Source: Cymbidium sinense (lineage: Eukaryota > Streptophyta > Magnoliopsida > Asparagales > Orchidaceae). From it: 64,000 nt of DNA. Of the stretch, positions 60,101 through 64,000 are shown piece after piece. How positions within the stretch are numbered: the first letter of the stretch is position 1; each line of letters opens with the position of its first letter. The notes beneath the pieces are model-generated. The model was not told the DNA's origin. It did not search any database and saw only the letters and a list, made by a program, of their open reading frames with translations. A program made the position numbers and the translations under genes. Location: assembly GCA_021442155.1 (NCBI GenBank), contig CM038221.1, positions 43,471,648-43,535,647 on the forward strand, read 5' to 3'.

Positions 60101-60287
60101 AAGAGTGAACAAAATTGAAATTAGTATAGGCATACATATGCCTATCTTTCATAATCAAATCCAATCAAAACATAATTTGAATCAAAAATCAAAATTCTGA
60201 ATCTAAACCCCAAGCTTATGCTTGTAACGTTGATCAGTTTGGTCAATGCCAATATGTGTAGTGTACTCTACCCAATCCACTACACAT
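60101..60287 (+). other. LARD sequence between the array and the polypurine tract
   Basis: About 190 bp. Contains an inverted repeat, CCAATATGTGTAGTG at about 60,249-60,263 and CACTACACATATTGG at about 60,278-60,292, with 15-base arms that abut the G-run of the tract. Confidence 0.7.
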
Positions 60288-60301
60288 ATTGGGGGTCCAT
60301 T
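60288..60301 (+). other. Polypurine-tract region of the LARD
   Basis: ATTGGGGGTCCATT directly before the 3' LTR start. The G-run is the likely plus-strand primer site, though the tract is shorter than usual. Confidence 0.6.
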
Positions 60302-63300
60302 TGTTGACCTCTTTTTTGGATGAGGTTAATTTGAACTCTAAAATCAGTAATTAAGATGTCCTAATCTCAAATAGGAATCTCCTAATTCAATGCTTAGGAC
60401 ACTATACTTAGTGACCTAGGGCATCATCTTTGGGTTTGATCTAACCTAGTTGACTTAGGTGGAATCAACCCAATCTTCCAATTTGGATTAAACCAAAATA
60501 AATCCAAAAAATCAAAATGAAGTCAAATATAAAATTAATTCAAATCTAAATAAATTAATAAAATCAAAATTCAATTGATCATCAATCAAAGATGATTAAA
60601 CTTTGGATTCAAATTCCAATTAAGTTAAATTGGGTTCAAACTTGAAAAATCCATTTTGATATCAAACCCAACCTGATAATAAACCATAAAACAAAAGGAA
60701 AAATAAAAAGAGAATGGAATTAAAAAGAAAAAAAAATTAGAAAATGCACAAGAAAAGGGCAAGTTTCACTTCCCCTCCTCCATATGCCTAATCCTATCTC
60801 TTGACTTCAAGAGATTGAATGGTTGCCTTCAAATGAAGGCCACCAAGCAAGCCAAACAAAAAAAAAAAGGAATTGGCTTCTTCCAAGAAGGAGAAGAAGA
60901 AGAAGTCAAGTGATGGCTTAGCCATGAATGAAAAGAAGCACATAGCCTTCCTCCCTCCCAAGTGAACATCCAAACATGTTCACAAGGCCAAGGGGAATTA
61001 AATCCACCCTTGGCCTTGCCATCGTTGGTGGCTAGATTTTAGCCACCAAAAATTTCTTAAAAGGGAGAGCTCACGGCCAAAGAGGGAGACACACATAGAA
61101 TGATCCTCAAGCCAAATAGACTCTCCCATCACCTTCACCATCATAAACGAAGAAGAAACAAACTCTCCCCCACTTCCCTCACTACCTGGAAGTTGGAGAA
61201 TGATCAACGCCACTAGAGTTCAAACGAGATTGGTCTAGGGAGAAATTTAGAGGGAGAGGATCCAATTCCTTTGGTACACAAGCTCCTTGTGTCATTCTGC
61301 AACTATTAGAGTTGACCACACCATTGGAGATCACTAGAACAGAGGTATGCCATTAACGCCCCCTCCAAGCTTTCAGTTTTGAAGCTTTGTGAAGAACATT
61401 TGATCTCAAGTGAGATCAAAATGTTTAGATTAGTTAGATTGCATTCACTGATGGTTTTACAATTGAAAATAGGTTGTTTCAATGATTGGATCACTGGAAC
61501 TCAAGTGAAATTGATGGACGTCTCTTGGTCCTCGCTATCGATGAAGGAGATGTAATCTCCACCATCCATTCCTTTTAAAAGGAATGGATGGATCTGATCT
61601 AGGCGGACGGATTGATTTAATCCCCTTAAAGAACCCCAAGATTGATCCAGACTGTCCGATCTTCGATTGCATGGCATAGGATCATCCTGCGTAGCATCGC
61701 TTTAGACATGGATGCCACATGAGATCTATGTGGCCCACACGCATCGCGCCATGTGGCCACAATGCCATAGTGGAGCCACGTCAGTCATCTTCTTAAAATG
61801 GCTAAATCCCTTATTTAATTAATTAAAAAATCACTTAAAATCATAAAAAATTCCAAAATTCATAGAAAAATAACTATAAATAAAAAAATGTAAACTTGTG
61901 CTCTATGGATTCATCTTGAAGAGAGGAATCCATAAAAATTAAAATCTGCAATTACTTTTGGGTATTTTAGCCTTCATTTAGGTTTAATTAAAATCAATTA
62001 AACCTTAATTAATCACAAACCATTAATCCAATTGAATTGAAACTTTGGGGAACTAAAATGGATGTTAAAACACACATCAAGAAATTTTTCATGAATTATT
62101 GCATTTCAATTCATGAGAAATGAAATTTCAAATCCTAAACCTCCATTTTAATTAAATAAATTAATATTAAAGGAAATTAATTAATGTAAATAATTCAAAT
62201 CACCTTAAATCAACTTAATGAACCTTAATGAACATTAAAACACTAATGAGACTCTTCCAAACTTAATAACTCACAAATTGACTTAATAAAGCAATTAATT
62301 GAATTAAATAATTCAAATAATTAACGAGAAATGATTTAAATCATAAGGAATCAATCAAATGCCCCAAAAGTATCAATGAACCCTCTTTGGAAACATCTTT
62401 CAGAGAGGCATTAGAGAAAAATGAAATCCCTAAATGACCTTTTTCTAATTAAGCTTACTTTATGTTTTAATGAAATAATTAAAATCTTAATTACACCCTA
62501 ATTATGAATCTAATCAAGATGAAACTTTAGTTACATAAAATTGGCATGTAACCCCACTTGTAATAAAAATTTAGACCTAATTGATCTCTGGCTTGGGAAT
62601 TATTGAATTTTTAAATTCCTAGATCAATATTAATCAAATAATGAATAAAGAAAATTCCTTAATTCATTAAATCATTAAATAAATTGAAATAATCTTCATC
62701 AAACATCAAAATACTTAGGATAATTCTTGAAACATCCTAAGTCAAAGAATTTAATCAGTTACATACTTAAGGATTAATAAAATTAATAAATCATATTAAG
62801 AGTAATTATACCTTAAATTAATAAATTCATAATTAAATAGCCTAAATCAAATCAAATGAAATCATACCTTAACCTAAGTACTCCAAGTTAACATGATTCA
62901 AACTAAATTAAACCAATATAACTTAATCCAAAATATTAATACAAATGAAATGAAATAAACCAAAGTCAAAACATCAAATCAAGCTAAATAAAATAAAATA
63001 AATGAAATAAATTAAATCAAATGAACCAATTCAAATTAAATCAAATGAACTAAATCAAATAAAATCAAATGAAATAATTCAACCAAACTAAATTGAAAAC
63101 TAAACCAAGAATGAAAATCAAATTCAATTTCCAAAGAAAAGAATAAATCCAAATTCAAATAAAATAAATGAAATCAAAAGGATTAATTAAGATACTTAAG
63201 AATCTTAGTTAGACTTTTGGGATGGATTTTCATCTTAGGATGAAGATTTCATTTCATTAAAAATTAGTATCTTGAATAGAATGAGTTCCATCCAAAAATG

Positions 63301-64000
63301 AAATCCATTCTTCTCTTCATTCTTGAAAACCTAAACTTCACTTTAACCAAATAAAAGTGTAATAAAAATGAAAATAAATCACTAAATCATTTGAATTGAA
63401 ACCACCCAAAGGTAAAATTCAAACAAACTTAAACTCCAACTTGAAACTTAAATTAAAGAGGCCTAACAAGGTCTTGCTACAGAAGCCTATTCTCTTCACA
63501 CACTAGATCATTTGGCCATGGACACTAGACTTAGGTTAGTTCATTCTGTAATTCTTTATAATTCCATGTGATTTGTTTTGATATGATGTGCTTCACATAT
63601 CTTTGTGGTGTACTATTTTAGACTACATGTCTAGGATTGTTTGCCCGTTAGACTGGATGGTAGGATGTTCTTTCTAGATTTAACATTGGCTTCTGTAGGG
63701 GCTATGCTGGAAAGTATTGGTATCATAAATAAAATTAAAATGCTATTTCTTGTAAGTATGCTTAAATCCTTAAGCATAGACCATAGGACAGGTGGGCTTG
63801 GAAAGCAACTAATGTTAATCCTGTATGTTTATAAAATATAAATGATGTGTGCTATTTCTATTTTGCTAATATTTGTTTCGTAGGGCTTAGGAATTAACTT
63901 TATAATCAAAATATAAATTTGAGACTAGAATTATGTTATAATCTGTGGTGTCTAGGATTAGCAAGAGCTGACCTTACCAGAAAATAGGTGCAGTGGTCCC
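60302..64000 (+). repeat. 3' LTR of the LARD, clipped by window end
   Basis: Aligns from its first base with 48,140-51,912 with substitutions and small indels. The remaining 1.5 kb, including the U5 end and the right target duplication, lies outside the window. Confidence 0.85.
61562..61591. repeat. Perfect 30-bp palindrome in LARD 3' LTR
   Basis: The left arm CCATCCATTCCTTTT is followed without a spacer by its exact reverse complement. The same site in the 5' LTR (about 49,494-49,521) has mismatches at two pairs. Confidence 0.9.

Larger units (their letters stand above)
48140..64000 (+). mobile_element. LARD: large non-autonomous Tat-related LTR retrotransposon
   Basis: Two direct repeats start TGTTGATCTC (48,140) and TGTTGACCTC (60,302). 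They run parallel for the rest of the window; 48,140-51,912 pairs with 60,302-64,000. In between are a Tat-type primer binding site (53,464-53,481), about 6.8 kb of internal sequence without a frame over 90 codons, a hairpin array and a polypurine tract. No gag, protease, RT, RNase H or integrase can be recognised. It inserted into a chromovirus integrase; the left target bases would be AGCAT (48,135-48,139). Its end lies outside the window. Confidence 0.82.

Overview
The window looks like intergenic, repeat-derived nuclear DNA of a flowering plant with a large genome. The signs are Ty3/gypsy Tat and chromovirus lineages, a Copia-type LTR, an RTE-clade LINE, a Mutator-like foldback element, strongly AT-rich sequence, and no intact protein-coding gene, tRNA or rRNA. 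The species cannot be named; nothing looks bacterial or organellar. Almost every open frame is short and broken, so coding features are annotated as pseudogene segments recognised by motifs read across frameshifts and stops.

Layout. (1) 1-23,198, minus strand: a decayed, very large Tat/Ogre-like element ('element A'). It has a window-clipped 3' LTR (1-1,773), a repetitive 3' untranslated region, pol remains (integrase, an extra RNase H, RNase H, RT, protease; 4,569-9,010), gag remains (about 10,040-10,960), a tandem array of hairpins in the leader (12,725-14,965), a primer binding site (15,347-15,364) and a roughly 7.8-kb 5' LTR (15,373-23,198). (2) 23,418-24,840: a foldback DNA element with an exact 8-bp target duplication. 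(3) 24,849-28,590: low-copy-looking sequence with one possible terminal exon, a GAGCTCG-rich repeat and a tandem array of roughly 55-bp units. (4) 28,590-29,043: an LTR fragment with a TATA box. (5) 29,044-35,706: a second minus-strand LTR of the element A family, without its internal region. (6) 35,740-36,818: a broken retroelement ORF with a plant-transposon-protein domain. (7) 37,506-40,672: a plus-strand Copia-type LTR. (8) 42,806-43,847: an RTE LINE 3' end. (9) 43,850-48,139: a fragment related to the LARD LTR, then the 3' LTR and integrase/chromodomain end of a minus-strand Tekay/Del-like chromovirus. (10) 48,140-64,000: a plus-strand large retrotransposon derivative (LARD) with LTRs over 5 kb and no recognisable protein, inserted inside the chromovirus integrase.

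How the parts relate. Element A (gag-pol) and the LARD (no pol) share the LTR terminus TGTTGACCTC, a Tat-type primer binding site and a similar U5 end, so they may be an autonomous/non-autonomous pair. The most unusual signal is that the tandem arrays in both (leader of A, LTR of A, region before the 3' LTR of the LARD) consist of hairpin units whose two arms differ between units but stay complementary within a unit. That is either conserved structure or repeated arm-to-arm correction during copying.
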